A stretch of 64,000 nt of DNA from CAXBDP01 sp963974465 (GCA_049340005.1 JBMPIY010000001.1), one strand, 5' to 3'; numbered from the stretch's first letter, positions 8,791 through 17,923 are shown. Made by a program: numbers and translations. Notes: generated by a model from the letters alone, not told the origin.

Positions 8791-8812
8791 TATGTATTTT
8801 CTTACGTAAATT

Positions 8813-9085
8813 ATGAAAAAAATTTCAATAATGACTGGAGGACTTGGGTTTTCAAAGCTTGGAAAAGATCTTTTTGATAATAATCATAAGCAACTCAACC
8901 GTAGAACAAAGATGGGTGAAAACCCTTATGTGGGAGCAAAAAGTAAAAGAACAAAAAGACTAAATCCATATCTCAGAGAAATTCAGCAATGGAAAGAGAC
9001 GAAATTACTTACTGAAAAACGTACTAAAATTATCTACTTAGCTGTTGCAGTTTTGATTATGATCATTCTCTTTTTTATAATTTAG
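8813..9085 (+). CDS. Small C-tail-anchored membrane protein of unknown function
   Basis: The 90-residue product has a very basic, Asn/Lys/Arg-rich N-terminal two-thirds (NRRTKMGENPYVGAKSKRTK) and one hydrophobic helix at the extreme C-terminus (IIYLAVAVLIMIILFFII). This gives a likely tail-anchored or single-pass inner-membrane topology with the basic part in the cytoplasm. A second Met at residue 7 could be the start. It shares a very short divergent control region, which includes the palindrome TTACGTAA at about 8804-8811, with the minus-strand small gene. Family not recognised. Confidence 0.55.
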   Translation: MKKISIMTGGLGFSKLGKDLFDNNHKQLNRRTKMGENPYVGAKSKRTKRLNPYLREIQQWKETKLLTEKRTKIIYLAVAVLIMIILFFII

Positions 9086-9230
9086 AATACCCCGCAATTT
9101 GCTTTTTTCCACTAGTATCACATTTTCGCATTCCATATAATTAAACAGCCTATTTGAACCAATACAATAATACCTTGTTTTTGGATTTATGGTGTAATGT
9201 TTAATTAAGCCATTCTTAAATCTAAAATCA

Positions 9231-10061
9231 ATGGACACCACATACTTAAAAGAGCTTTTTCATAAACATCAAAAAGCTGCTGAATGCCCTCAGCCGCAAA
9301 AGGTAGTTGAGTTTTTCGAAAAGACTCTAGGCTTATTATTCCCAGAATTCTCTAAAGTGAGTTTTACAACTTTTGAAGAACTCGAAGCATTTAATCAGCA
9401 ACTTAGACTTGAATTTGAGGAAATTCTTTCCAAGAATATAACGCCAAGCTTAAGCATCGCAAAAACAATAACTGAAAACCTTTTCAAGGTACTCCCAAGT
9501 ATTAGAGAAGCTCTAGTGGAAGATATAGAAGCCGTTTACCTTGGTGACCCTGCTGCACAAAGTACAGCAGAAGTAGTGAGAACTTATCCAGGTTTTTATG
9601 CTATTGCCGCACATCGAATTGCACATTTTATTTATCAACAAAAAGTTGCTTTGTTACCAAGAATCATTTCTGAACATGCCCATAGCAAAACAGGAATCGA
9701 CATTCATCCTGCAGCGATCATCGGCAAGCATTTCTGTATCGATCATGGAACAGGTGTGGTAATTGGTGAAACTACCGTAATTGGTGATAACGTGAAGATA
9801 TACCAAGGCGTGACGCTTGGAGCCTTGAGTGTTGATAAGGTAGATGCGCAAACCAAAAGACACCCAACAATTGGCAATAATGTAGTGATTTATGCAGGTG
9901 CAACCATTTTGGGAGGCAATACACATATTGGCGATAATTCAATAATAGGAGGTAATGTTTGGCTCACCCAAAGTGTGAAAGCAGGCTCAAAAGTTTACTA
10001 TAAAGTACAGCCAAATACGGACGGAGTGCATACTGAATTAATTCTCCACAAGGATATATAG
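9231..10061 (+). CDS. cysE: Serine O-acetyltransferase
   Basis: The 276-residue protein has a helical N-terminal half and a C-terminal left-handed beta-helix built of hexapeptide repeats (IGKHFCIDHGTGVVIGE, IGDNVKIYQGVTLGAL, IGDNSIIGGNVW). The catalytic Asp-His pair lies in IDHGTG. It acetylates serine with acetyl-CoA to O-acetylserine, the first step of cysteine synthesis. The gene for the second step follows two bases after its stop, so the two are one operon. The length and the N-terminal extension match the longer SAT/EpsC form seen in Bacteroidota. Confidence 0.93.
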   Translation: MDTTYLKELFHKHQKAAECPQPQKVVEFFEKTLGLLFPEFSKVSFTTFEELEAFNQQLRLEFEEILSKNITPSLSIAKTITENLFKVLPSIREALVEDIEAVYLGDPAAQSTAEVVRTYPGFYAIAAHRIAHFIYQQKVALLPRIISEHAHSKTGIDIHPAAIIGKHFCIDHGTGVVIGETTVIGDNVKIYQGVTLGALSVDKVDAQTKRHPTIGNNVVIYAGATILGGNTHIGDNSIIGGNVWLTQSVKAGSKVYYKVQPNTDGVHTELILHKDI

Positions 10062-10063
10062 CA

Positions 10064-10954
10064 ATGAATATCAAATATATAGAAGACACCATTGGCAATA
10101 CTCCAATAGTTAGACTTAAGCATATTCCTATCAATCCAAATGTAGAAATCTACTGCAAACTCGAAGGAAATAATCCTGGAGGGAGTGTGAAAGATCGAGC
10201 GGCTTATGGGATGATAAAGAGTGCATTGGATAGAGGCGATATAAAGCAAGGTGATAATTTGGTAGAAGCCACAAGTGGAAATACTGGTATTGCGCTAGCT
10301 ATGATGGCAAAAGTATTGGGCGTGACGATGACTTTGGTAATGCCAGATAATGCCACAAGAGAACGAGTACTTTCTATGAAAGCTTATGGTGCGGAAGTGA
10401 TATTAACTCCTGCTAAACAAACCATTGAATATGCTCGCCAATTGGCAGCCGAAATGGAAGCGGGAGGTGATTACAAGCAACTAAACCAATTTGCTAATCC
10501 CGATAATTACCGGATGCATGAGAAAACTACTGGCCCTGAAATATGGCGAGATACAGATGGTAAAATAACTCATTTTGTATCGAGCATGGGTACTACAGGC
10601 ACAATTATGGGTGTTTCTCGCTATTTGAAATCTAAAAACCCAGCCATACAAATTATTGGTGCTCAACCAACTGATGGCTCAGAAATTCCTGGCATCAGAA
10701 GGTGGTCACCAGAATACTTACCAAAAATATATGAGCCAAATCGGGTAGATACGATAATGGATGTAAGCCGAGCACAAGCTACTAATATGACTCGTCGACT
10801 AGCTAAGGAAGAAGGTATATTAGCAGGAATGAGTAGCGGAGGAGCTTTGTCAATCGCATTACAATTGGCAGAAAATCTCAGCAGTGGACTAATAGTTTGC
10901 ATTGCCTGCGATCGTGGCGATAGATACCTAAGCTCCGATTTGTTTGAAGATTAA
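10064..10954 (+). CDS. cysM: Cysteine synthase (O-acetylserine sulfhydrylase B type)
   Basis: The 296-residue PLP enzyme of fold type II has the cofactor lysine in NNPGGSVKDRAA (K43), the substrate loop EATSGNTGIALAM, and the phosphate-binding glycine run SSMGTTGTIMG. The Arg/Glu-rich loop and the short C-terminus fit CysM rather than CysK, though the two are hard to separate by eye. It joins sulfide (or thiosulfate) to O-acetylserine. Coupled directly to the serine acetyltransferase gene upstream. Confidence 0.93.
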   Translation: MNIKYIEDTIGNTPIVRLKHIPINPNVEIYCKLEGNNPGGSVKDRAAYGMIKSALDRGDIKQGDNLVEATSGNTGIALAMMAKVLGVTMTLVMPDNATRERVLSMKAYGAEVILTPAKQTIEYARQLAAEMEAGGDYKQLNQFANPDNYRMHEKTTGPEIWRDTDGKITHFVSSMGTTGTIMGVSRYLKSKNPAIQIIGAQPTDGSEIPGIRRWSPEYLPKIYEPNRVDTIMDVSRAQATNMTRRLAKEEGILAGMSSGGALSIALQLAENLSSGLIVCIACDRGDRYLSSDLFED

Positions 10955-11003
10955 TTAATCAAAAGGTAAAGATGAATTAAACCTATTTGAGGATTACATC
11001 GTA

Positions 11004-11020
11004 ATATTGCAATATATTTG
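11004..11020 (+). promoter_or_regulatory. arsR promoter: palindromic operator overlapping a Bacteroidota -7 box
   Basis: ATATTGCAATAT (11004-11015) is a perfect 12-bp palindrome, as expected for a dimeric ArsR/SmtB repressor. It overlaps TATATTTG (11013-11020), an exact match to the Bacteroidota TAnnTTTG -7 element. A TTTG at 10986-10989 is a possible -33 element with a slightly long spacer. The ATG at 11030 follows within 10 bases of the box, so a bound repressor would block the polymerase and the leader would be almost absent. Confidence 0.65.
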
Positions 11021-11029
11021 CAAAAAATT

Positions 11030-11368
11030 ATGGGAGTTACCAAATCAGATTTATTTACAAAAGAGCAAAATGATTTAGCGCAATTAGCTAAATTATTTGC
11101 GCATCCGGCAAGAGTTGCTATTATTCAGCATTTGCTCAAAGTGAATGCTTGCGTCAATAGTCATTTGGTTACGGAGCTTGGTTTGGCTCAAGCCACTATT
11201 AGTCAGCATTTAAGAGAATTAAAGGACAGCGGGATTATCCAAGGAACAATTGAAGGTGTTTCCGTGAGTTATTGCATCAACCCTGATCGCTGGGCCGAAA
11301 TTCAAGAAGTATTTAGTACTCTTTTCAATAGTTTCAAACAAGCAAATTGCGGTGATTCTTGCTGCTAA
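11030..11368 (+). CDS. arsR: ArsR/SmtB-family repressor
   Basis: The protein of about 112 residues has a winged helix-turn-helix with the recognition helix QATISQHLRELKDSGII and a wing GTIEGVSVSYCINP. The C-terminus ends in a cysteine cluster CGDSCC, a likely arsenic(III) or metal sensor site. A Cys (NACVNSH) also lies before the DNA-binding helix. I choose the ATG at 11030 over a TTG at 11018, because the TTG overlaps the promoter box. It is followed 14 bases later by an arsenate-reductase-like gene, which fits a self-repressed ars unit. Confidence 0.85.
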   Translation: MGVTKSDLFTKEQNDLAQLAKLFAHPARVAIIQHLLKVNACVNSHLVTELGLAQATISQHLRELKDSGIIQGTIEGVSVSYCINPDRWAEIQEVFSTLFNSFKQANCGDSCC

Positions 11369-11382
11369 ACACTCCTGAGAAT

Positions 11383-12000
11383 ATGAATTTCAACCTCCCG
11401 CTTTTTCCAAGACTTAAGGAATATCTCCAAAACCTCAAGACTAAAGAAATCCCTCAAGATAGAAAAGAAGTTCTTCAAGTATTGATTGACTACATTCAAG
11501 CAAAGCAAAATAAGCAAGAAGATACCCATCTTAATTTTATTTGCACCCACAATTCAAGAAGAAGTCAATTTGCTCAAATATGGGCGCAAACTGCTGCGAA
11601 TTTATTTCGTGTAAAAGCTATTTGTTATTCAGGTGGAGTGGAAACTACTGCTTTCAACGAAAGAGCTGTAGCAGCTATGGAAAGAGCTGGATTTAAGGTA
11701 GATAAAGATGGAGAAGGCAATCCAAAATATAGTCTTTATACATCAGAAAATTCAGTTGCTATCAAGGCTTTCTCAAAATTATTTGATGATCCGAGCAGTC
11801 CAAATAAAGGATTTGCCGCAGTGATGACTTGCTCGCATGCAGACGAAAACTGTCCATTTATTCCAGGAACAGAAGCTAGAATTCCTTTGCTATATGATGA
11901 TCCGAAAGCTTTTGACAGAACCGAGCTGGAAGCACAAAAATACGACGAGCGATGCAAGCAAATTGCAACTGAAATGATCTATGTATTCTCAAAAGTTTAG
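11383..12000 (+). CDS. arsC: Arsenate reductase-like low-molecular-weight phosphatase (thioredoxin-coupled type)
   Basis: The 205-residue protein has the LMW-PTP P-loop CTHNSRRS (C54-x5-R60) and the Asp-Pro pair YDDP (about 171-174). In addition it has C150 and C157 in TCSHADENCP. This reproduces the three-cysteine relay of pI258-type ArsC, with the second and third cysteines seven residues apart. The enzyme would reduce arsenate to arsenite with thioredoxin. The first 48 residues are an extra helical segment not present in the minimal enzyme. The ATG at 11383 is chosen over an in-frame TTG at 11359 that overlaps arsR. No arsenite pump gene is seen nearby. Confidence 0.82.
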   Translation: MNFNLPLFPRLKEYLQNLKTKEIPQDRKEVLQVLIDYIQAKQNKQEDTHLNFICTHNSRRSQFAQIWAQTAANLFRVKAICYSGGVETTAFNERAVAAMERAGFKVDKDGEGNPKYSLYTSENSVAIKAFSKLFDDPSSPNKGFAAVMTCSHADENCPFIPGTEARIPLLYDDPKAFDRTELEAQKYDERCKQIATEMIYVFSKV

Positions 12001-12033
12001 AACTGCAATCCTGTTATTCAAATACAGATTTAT

Positions 12034-12561
12034 TTACTTTTCAGCCCAGCCTTTTATTTCGGTTTTAATTTCCTTTACTCTAACATTAAAATCATGTTGA
12101 CTTGGGTCAAAGTCTGTGAGGCTTACCGCTTCTAGATATTCAACCACCGCACCTTGGTGAGGAACTCTTTGACCGCTTTTGAAATCGACATATTTCAGTG
12201 TAGTCCAAAGTACTGTTTTCAATTGCGTCTTATCGTCATTGGTCATAAAATACTCAACTACAGAAGTGTAGTCATCAAACCAAACAATACGAGAAAAAAT
12301 CCGCACCCACTCTCCTACCATCGCCGGTCGGATGTATCCAATCTGATGCTGATAAACCACCCACGCAGCTTTATATGCATTGATGAAGTCCATCACCTGC
12401 AAGCCATATAATTTAGGCACCTGATCCTCCCGAGCATTGAAAAAATAATCGAAGTATTTCGCATTATTCAAATGCCGAAGCGGATCGCAATCTTGAAATC
12501 GGATTACAACTCGGCTTTCGGTAGTTTTTTGCGGGTTCTTTAATTTTTCGTAATCGAGCAT
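12034..12561 (-). CDS. Acyl-CoA thioesterase, 4HBT hotdog fold
   Basis: The 175-residue protein begins, after a short lead, with RFQDCDPLRHLNNAKYFDYF (about residues 21-40), the 4-hydroxybenzoyl-CoA thioesterase signature with the catalytic-type Asp and the HLNN turn. It then shows the long strand pattern of the hotdog fold (EWVRIFSRIVWFDDYTSVVEYF). It hydrolyses acyl-CoA in the cytoplasm; chain preference is unknown. It converges on the arsC gene with 33 bases between stops. Confidence 0.85.
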   Translation of the reverse strand: MLDYEKLKNPQKTTESRVVIRFQDCDPLRHLNNAKYFDYFFNAREDQVPKLYGLQVMDFINAYKAAWVVYQHQIGYIRPAMVGEWVRIFSRIVWFDDYTSVVEYFMTNDDKTQLKTVLWTTLKYVDFKSGQRVPHQGAVVEYLEAVSLTDFDPSQHDFNVRVKEIKTEIKGWAEK

Positions 12562-12737
12562 CAGGTTCTTATTATTTTCAAACCGAAATTAAGACTTATT
12601 TATCAATTACAACCACAAATTGACTTAAAGTAAGGAATGTAATAAGGTTGATTTTTTTTTTAAAATTGCCCATTTCATGAAGCACTTTTAGCCTAATATT
12701 TGCTCAAGGCGAATCTGGAATTTAAAATAATCGCACC

Positions 12738-13616
12738 ATGTTTTTGAGAGTTTTACTTTTTGGCATTCTTCTGCTTTGCACTTCATTTGTCATTTTTGCA
12801 CAAGAAGTTGATAGCATAAAAATTGAAAATCAAGCACTTGACAGTATTTACATACAAGAAACAGAAGGAAAAAAAGAATCTCTTAAACTACTACACGCTG
12901 AACCATTATACATCGATCTTATTCGCGACTTAGGAGCTAGAAAAGGCGAGAGAGAATGGAACCTTGGTATGGGTATTACAGACAATCTGGCATTTGATAG
13001 TTATGAATTACTAGTCGAATACGAATGGGCGCCTATTGATAGATTGGGCTTGGAAGTTGAACTTCCATTTTTACTTAAGGCTCCACAAGCTGGTGTGCTT
13101 AAAGAGGATGTTCCATCAGATAGGCTTGAGAGTTTTAAAACTGCTTTTCAATATACTTTTCTGGTATCGGACAAAGCCAAAACGAGTTTAGCTTTTGGCT
13201 ATATAAATGAATTAGTTTTTACAGAACTGAGGAATTTTGGTAAGCCCTTATTCGAAGGCAATGTATATAATCCATTCTTTGTTGCTGCAAAAAGATGGGG
13301 AGGTAATTATCACACACTTATTTATACAGGTCCAAGTTTCTATCGTGAGTTTGAAACCAAACTTTGGGAGTTTAGCTATGAATGGCATACAAACTTTCAC
13401 TATATGATTCCAGGAACACGCAATTTCATTGGCTTAGAAGTGAATAAATATTTGCGTGATGATCAAGATTTTGATATGACTTTAAGGCCTCAAATTAGAG
13501 TTGCAATTGCTGATAATTTTTTGATCGGACTAGTTGGCGGAGTGCCTGTAGCTAGGGAAAATGAACGCTTCAGTATGTTTACTCGGTTAATTTGGGAGCC
13601 TCTCAAACATAAATAA
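12738..13616 (+). CDS. Conserved secreted beta-barrel-like outer-membrane protein
   Basis: The 292-residue product has a signal peptide (FLRVLLFGILLLCTSFVIFA, then QE) followed by HAEPLYIDLIRDLGARKGE. The rest is alternating amphipathic strands typical of a small outer-membrane barrel (WNLGMGITDNLAFDSYELLV, LGLEVELPFLL, FLIGLVGGVPVA). I recall similar proteins in Cytophagales with the same HAEPLY start, annotated only as hypothetical or porin-like. A transport role is possible but not shown. Monocistronic. Confidence 0.65.
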   Translation: MFLRVLLFGILLLCTSFVIFAQEVDSIKIENQALDSIYIQETEGKKESLKLLHAEPLYIDLIRDLGARKGEREWNLGMGITDNLAFDSYELLVEYEWAPIDRLGLEVELPFLLKAPQAGVLKEDVPSDRLESFKTAFQYTFLVSDKAKTSLAFGYINELVFTELRNFGKPLFEGNVYNPFFVAAKRWGGNYHTLIYTGPSFYREFETKLWEFSYEWHTNFHYMIPGTRNFIGLEVNKYLRDDQDFDMTLRPQIRVAIADNFLIGLVGGVPVARENERFSMFTRLIWEPLKHK

Positions 13617-13670
13617 GTCCTTTTCTGAAACATATGCTGTTGGATTCATAGTTAAGCATAAAAGGACACT

Positions 13671-14519
13671 ATGAATAAAAAGAAAACAATACTCATTACA
13701 GGTGCCACTTCTGGCATAGGAAAAGCAACCTTACTAAAATTAGCTAATTCTCCTGATAGATATATTTTTATTGCTAGAAATAAGGAAAAGGCCGAGCAGA
13801 CCAAGCTGGAGGTAATAGAGCAATGCAAAAATAAGGATGTAGATTTCTACCTAGCCGATCTGTCTCGCATGGAAGAAGTGAAGAAAGTAGCAGATGAAAT
13901 TTCTGCTAAAGAATCAAGAATTGATACGCTGATAAACAATGCTGGAATTTTAGGACCAGATGAGAAGCAATTAACGGATGAAGGTTTTGAACTAACATTT
14001 GCTACCAATCACTTATCCATGTTTTTGCTTAGCAATTTGCTTTTACCACTACTTGAGAAAAGCAATGCAGCAAGAGTAATTAACGTCTCTTCCGAGGCTC
14101 ATCGCATTACCAGTTTCAATCTCAACAACCTGCAAGGTGATGAAGGCTATTCTTCATTGAAGGCTTATGCACTTAGCAAAATGTGTAATATCTTATTTAC
14201 TATAGAAGCGGCAAAAAGATGGCAAGACAAGGGAATTAAGGTAAACTGTATGCACCCAGGCGGAGTAAATACCAATTTTGGCGAAGGGAAAGGCTTTATT
14301 CGAAACCTCGCATTTATTTTAGCCAAACCATTTTTCATCAGTCCAGAAAAGGGAGCTGAAACAATCATTTACCTTGCCCAGAATGATATTGGGCTTAAAA
14401 TCAATGGTAAATATTTGAAAAAGAAGAAAATTATAGAGCCATCCAAAAGTGCAAGAAATACTGAAAATGCCCTTAAGCTTTGGAACTTAAGCACAGCTCT
14501 AGTCAAAAGCCATCTTTAA
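13671..14519 (+). CDS. Short-chain dehydrogenase/reductase (retinol-dehydrogenase-like)
   Basis: The 282-residue protein is a classical SDR: TGATSGIGKA binds the cofactor (residues about 10-19), NNAG follows near 89-92, the catalytic Ser lies in NVSSEAHRI and the YxxxK motif in YALSKMCN. The acceptance of NADP is suggested by a basic residue after the second strand (ARNKEKAE). The best-matching branch is the retinol dehydrogenase/WWOX-like SDRs; the substrate is unknown. Its stop codon overlaps the stop of the convergent DinB gene by four bases. Confidence 0.87.
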   Translation: MNKKKTILITGATSGIGKATLLKLANSPDRYIFIARNKEKAEQTKLEVIEQCKNKDVDFYLADLSRMEEVKKVADEISAKESRIDTLINNAGILGPDEKQLTDEGFELTFATNHLSMFLLSNLLLPLLEKSNAARVINVSSEAHRITSFNLNNLQGDEGYSSLKAYALSKMCNILFTIEAAKRWQDKGIKVNCMHPGGVNTNFGEGKGFIRNLAFILAKPFFISPEKGAETIIYLAQNDIGLKINGKYLKKKKIIEPSKSARNTENALKLWNLSTALVKSHL

Positions 14520-15040
14520 GCTAGATAACGATCTTTCAAAATGTTGATATGGTGAGCTGCATGACCTGCTATAATATAGCACAGGGCAGCAACCGTTACC
14601 TTCAATCCATTAGCATTGCCCGCTTGATTCAGTTGAACTTCAGAAAAACTAGCTATTAAATCAATATTTGAAGCTCTTAAGCTTTTGAATTCTGAGATCA
14701 AACTTGCTAAACTTCTTGCCGCAAAACCTCCCGCATCCACATAATCATTTTCGTTGAATCCTGGTATTGATTGGAGTTCTGAACGACTAAACGCCAAGGC
14801 TCTAAACGCCATAATTCTTTCTGTATCAATCAAATGCCCAATTAATTCTTTTGTAGTCCATTTTCCTTCTGCGTATCTAAAATTCTCTTTTTCACTTGGT
14901 ATAATTTTCAGCACTGAAATTATTTCTTTGCCTTGAATTTCAAGGAATTGAAGTAAATCACCCTCAGGTACTAAAGCTATATAATTGCTATAATATGCTG
15001 GAAATTCTCCCTGTTTTGGTCTTTGTATAAAAGTGCTCAT
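14516..15040 (-). CDS. DinB-family four-helix protein
   Basis: The 174-residue protein shows the DinB/YfiT pattern: a first metal-binding His in ELIGHLIDTE, a second pair in HAAHHINIL near the C-terminus, and long amphipathic helices between. Family members bind a divalent metal and act as thiol-dependent transferases or are of unknown role. No neighbouring gene points to a pathway. Convergent with, and overlapping, the SDR stop. Confidence 0.83.
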   Translation of the reverse strand: MSTFIQRPKQGEFPAYYSNYIALVPEGDLLQFLEIQGKEIISVLKIIPSEKENFRYAEGKWTTKELIGHLIDTERIMAFRALAFSRSELQSIPGFNENDYVDAGGFAARSLASLISEFKSLRASNIDLIASFSEVQLNQAGNANGLKVTVAALCYIIAGHAAHHINILKDRYLA

Positions 15041-15138
15041 GCTTATTTAAAAAAAGGATTAAATTGGAACCCAAATATGGTAAAAACACAGCCAATATTT
15101 TAATCTGGAAAATCAATTTCTAAACTAATACAATAAAT

Positions 15139-16500
15139 ATGAAGTACGGAATACGAAATGGTCTGTTGGTGGGTGCTATGATCCTTTTTGGAGGACAAGC
15201 AATTGCGCAAACAGAGATTGTAAACAGGGATCCTGTAATCAACGAAATGGTACAAGAAGTTTCGGCTGATAGTATAGAATCTTATGTTAGAAAATTATCT
15301 TCATTTGGAACGCGCCATACACTTAGCTCGCAAACAGATCCTGAAAGAGGGATTGGTGCGGCCGGTAACTATATCTTATCCAAGTTTCAAGAATGGGCGA
15401 AAGAATCTGGCGGGAGGTTAAATCCTGAACTAGACTACTTCACCCTTAAAGCTGATGGTCGCCGTGTAACAGAAGATGTTCAAGTTTTTAATGTAGTTGC
15501 CACACTTAATGGAACTGATCCTAATGATGATAGAGTGCTAATTGTAAGTGGACACATGGATAGCCGAGCTTCTAGCGTGATGGATCCGGATATTGATGCT
15601 CCAGGCGCAAATGATGATGGTTCAGGTACGGCAGCTGTGATGGAAATGGTGCGTGTGATGAGCAAAAAAGCATTCCCTCATAAGATCATTTTTATGACAG
15701 TAACCGGCGAAGAGCAAGGCCTGTTGGGTGCTCGTCACATGGCTGAAAAAGCTAAGGCTGAAAACTGGAATTTGGTAGCAATGCTCAACAACGATATGAT
15801 TGGCAATAGCAATAGCAGCGGCACCAATATAAATGACAATACGCAAGTGAGGATATTTAGTGAAGGTGTACCTTCTGTTGAATCTGAGCGTGAAGAAGCA
15901 CTGAGAAAACAATTGAGCTTAGAGAATGACGGAATATCACGTCAATTAGCTCGCTATAGCAAAGAAATTGGAGAGCGATACGTTGATCAATTGCAAGTAA
16001 AATTGATTTATAGAAACGACCGCTTTCTAAGGGGTGGCGATCATACTCCATTTGCTCAAAACGGTTTCGCGGCAATTCGTTTTTGCGAGATGAATGAGAA
16101 CTACAACTATCAGCATCAGAATGTGACACTACGACTTGGCGAGAAAGTAGGTGATTTACCAGAATTCGTTGATTATGAATATATCAGAAAAATCACGGGA
16201 ATGAATGTTTCAGTTCTAGCAAATCTAGCTAAGGCTCCGCCAGCTCCCGCCAGAGCAGGCATTAACATTAGGTTGGAAAACTCAACCACGTTAAGCTGGG
16301 AAGATGCAGAAGGACCAAAACCAAAAGGATACTATGTACTTATGCGTGAAACAGACCAAAGTATGTGGCAAAGGAAATTTTATGTTGAAGGAAATAGCGT
16401 AACCCTACCCTACTCAAAAGATAATTACTTATTTGCTGTACAATCTGTAAGTGCAGATGGACATGAAAGTTTGCCAGTGATCCCATTGCCGACCAGATAA
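15139..16500 (+). CDS. Secreted M28 zinc aminopeptidase
   Basis: The 453-residue protein has a signal peptide (residues about 1-24, ending AIAQ). The M28 catalytic domain has all metal ligands: His in VSGHMDS, Asp in GANDDGSGT, the catalytic Glu pair in TGEEQGLLG, Asp in NNDMIGN and His in GGDHTPF. After about residue 365 a fibronectin-III-like segment (INIRLENSTTLSWEDAEG ... YYVLMRE) ends the protein; no sorting tail is clear. It would trim peptides in the periplasm or outside the cell. A strong terminator follows. Confidence 0.9.
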   Translation: MKYGIRNGLLVGAMILFGGQAIAQTEIVNRDPVINEMVQEVSADSIESYVRKLSSFGTRHTLSSQTDPERGIGAAGNYILSKFQEWAKESGGRLNPELDYFTLKADGRRVTEDVQVFNVVATLNGTDPNDDRVLIVSGHMDSRASSVMDPDIDAPGANDDGSGTAAVMEMVRVMSKKAFPHKIIFMTVTGEEQGLLGARHMAEKAKAENWNLVAMLNNDMIGNSNSSGTNINDNTQVRIFSEGVPSVESEREEALRKQLSLENDGISRQLARYSKEIGERYVDQLQVKLIYRNDRFLRGGDHTPFAQNGFAAIRFCEMNENYNYQHQNVTLRLGEKVGDLPEFVDYEYIRKITGMNVSVLANLAKAPPAPARAGINIRLENSTTLSWEDAEGPKPKGYYVLMRETDQSMWQRKFYVEGNSVTLPYSKDNYLFAVQSVSADGHESLPVIPLPTR

Positions 16501-16521
16501 TTAACAAACATAAATTATAAC

Positions 16522-16549
16522 AAAAAAGCCCGAATTATCGGGCTTTTTT
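16522..16549. terminator. Bidirectional rho-independent terminator
   Basis: A GCCCGA/TCGGGC stem with an ATTA loop is flanked by AAAAAA on the left and TTTTTT on the right, so it can end transcription of the M28 gene from the left and of the PLP decarboxylase gene from the right. Confidence 0.92.
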
Positions 16550-16569
16550 CGGTTTATATAGTTGAAACA

Positions 16570-17811
16570 TTATAAAGCTTTAGACATTCGAAATGAATCA
16601 AGAAAATTTGTCAACTTCTCACGGCTTACATGATCCATTATCACAATCTTATGCGCTTTTGGTGATTGGTGATTATCAGGCACCAAGCCGTATTTCTCAA
16701 CAATTTCCTCAGGAAGCTGGCTAGATTCGATGGTTACAATATTTGAGAATGGCTCACGATAATATTCCAAACCCAATTCATCGAGTTGATGACAAAACCA
16801 CTTTGCTCTATTAAGCAATACTTCCACTTTCTCTTGCCAGCCATGTGGGCCATGTGTTTGTAAAATCATCCAAACTGCAATAGCATTTGCTCCAGATCGG
16901 CTGCCAATTAAGGTAAAATCCTCTCCTTCTACATAGCTTGCTTCTTTGGTATTAGCAAAGTGCATTAATCCTTTACGCACCAAAAATATGCCCGTTCCGT
17001 ATGGAGCCTGAGCCATTTTATGCGCATCGATAGTAATTGACGAAACAGCAGGATTTTTAAAATTCAATACCGATTGCTGATTGGAAAATGGATAGAAAAA
17101 TCCACCATAGGCACCATCTACATGCAATCTAAATTCAATTTCAGCTGCATTTAAAGCATTAATATAAGCATCAGGCTGATCCACAGACCCATACATTGTT
17201 GTCATCATATTGCAGACTACAATAGCGTACTTTTTACCATTTTGCTTTTGTTCTTGGAGGATTTGTTTTAGGGCAGATTTATCAACTTGACGAGTTTTCG
17301 ATTCTGTTGGAACACTCACCATATCCACATCGAAAACGTTGGATGCTTTGGCCATTGAGTAATGACTATCAGCCGAGCTTAGAATGAACATTTGCTTGTG
17401 CTCCGCTCCAAACTCCTTTTTGAAAAGATTTCTGTAAATCCAAATGGCCTGCATATTAGCCTCTGTACCGCCTGCAGCGACATAGCCATCATATCCTCCC
17501 GCCTCAGCTCCAAAAATATCCTCAGCACATATCGAGATCAATTCACGCTCGATAGCTTGGGTACCACTGAAGAAATGCTCTGATTTCTCTAATGTATGGC
17601 AACCAATATGATTTGGATTATGGATCAGTGATGTCAAAAAAGGAGCATCTTTCAGAAATGGTAAATCCTGATAAAAAACTTCTTTATCCAAATGGGAGGC
17701 AGGCAAGCCCAATATATTGGAATCGTAATAATTTATGTTTTTTGCCAATGCACCAAACACCCTGTCTTTGATTTCCTGATGATTATGTTTTCTCCAATAA
17801 TTCATTTCCAA
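16570..17811 (-). CDS. PLP-dependent group II decarboxylase-like enzyme
   Basis: The 413-residue protein is a fold type I PLP enzyme: AAGGTEANMQA binds the cofactor phosphate (about 112-122), HVDGAYGGF holds the pyridine-nitrogen Asp (D232), and the Schiff-base lysine is K265 in TIDAHKMAQAP. The layout matches glutamate/tyrosine/histidine decarboxylases and archaeal MfnA-like enzymes rather than aminotransferases. Which amino acid it decarboxylates cannot be told. Gene stands alone after the shared terminator. Confidence 0.87.
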   Translation of the reverse strand: MEMNYWRKHNHQEIKDRVFGALAKNINYYDSNILGLPASHLDKEVFYQDLPFLKDAPFLTSLIHNPNHIGCHTLEKSEHFFSGTQAIERELISICAEDIFGAEAGGYDGYVAAGGTEANMQAIWIYRNLFKKEFGAEHKQMFILSSADSHYSMAKASNVFDVDMVSVPTESKTRQVDKSALKQILQEQKQNGKKYAIVVCNMMTTMYGSVDQPDAYINALNAAEIEFRLHVDGAYGGFFYPFSNQQSVLNFKNPAVSSITIDAHKMAQAPYGTGIFLVRKGLMHFANTKEASYVEGEDFTLIGSRSGANAIAVWMILQTHGPHGWQEKVEVLLNRAKWFCHQLDELGLEYYREPFSNIVTIESSQLPEEIVEKYGLVPDNHQSPKAHKIVIMDHVSREKLTNFLDSFRMSKAL

Positions 17812-17923
17812 ATTTTCAATTTGAGGACAAAACTAAGAAATCTTGAATGAGGAATTCTACTCAATTTCGAATACAAATGATTTTGGGTTCAACCTTTAGT
17901 ATTGAAAAAAGCGGGAGGATAAA

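Noticed and set aside
9038..9241. 67-codon minus-strand frame between the small membrane-protein gene and cysE
   Set aside because: It reads fairly like protein in its middle, but it overlaps the ends of both neighbours, and its last residues mirror the membrane helix of the gene on the other strand. Without conservation data I do not call it.
16233..16240. GCTCCCGC and other one-mismatch variants of the octamer (also near 12426, 24973, 26231, 29836, 32037, 41506)
   Set aside because: Only exact copies were counted; these differ at one end of the word and would blur the consensus.
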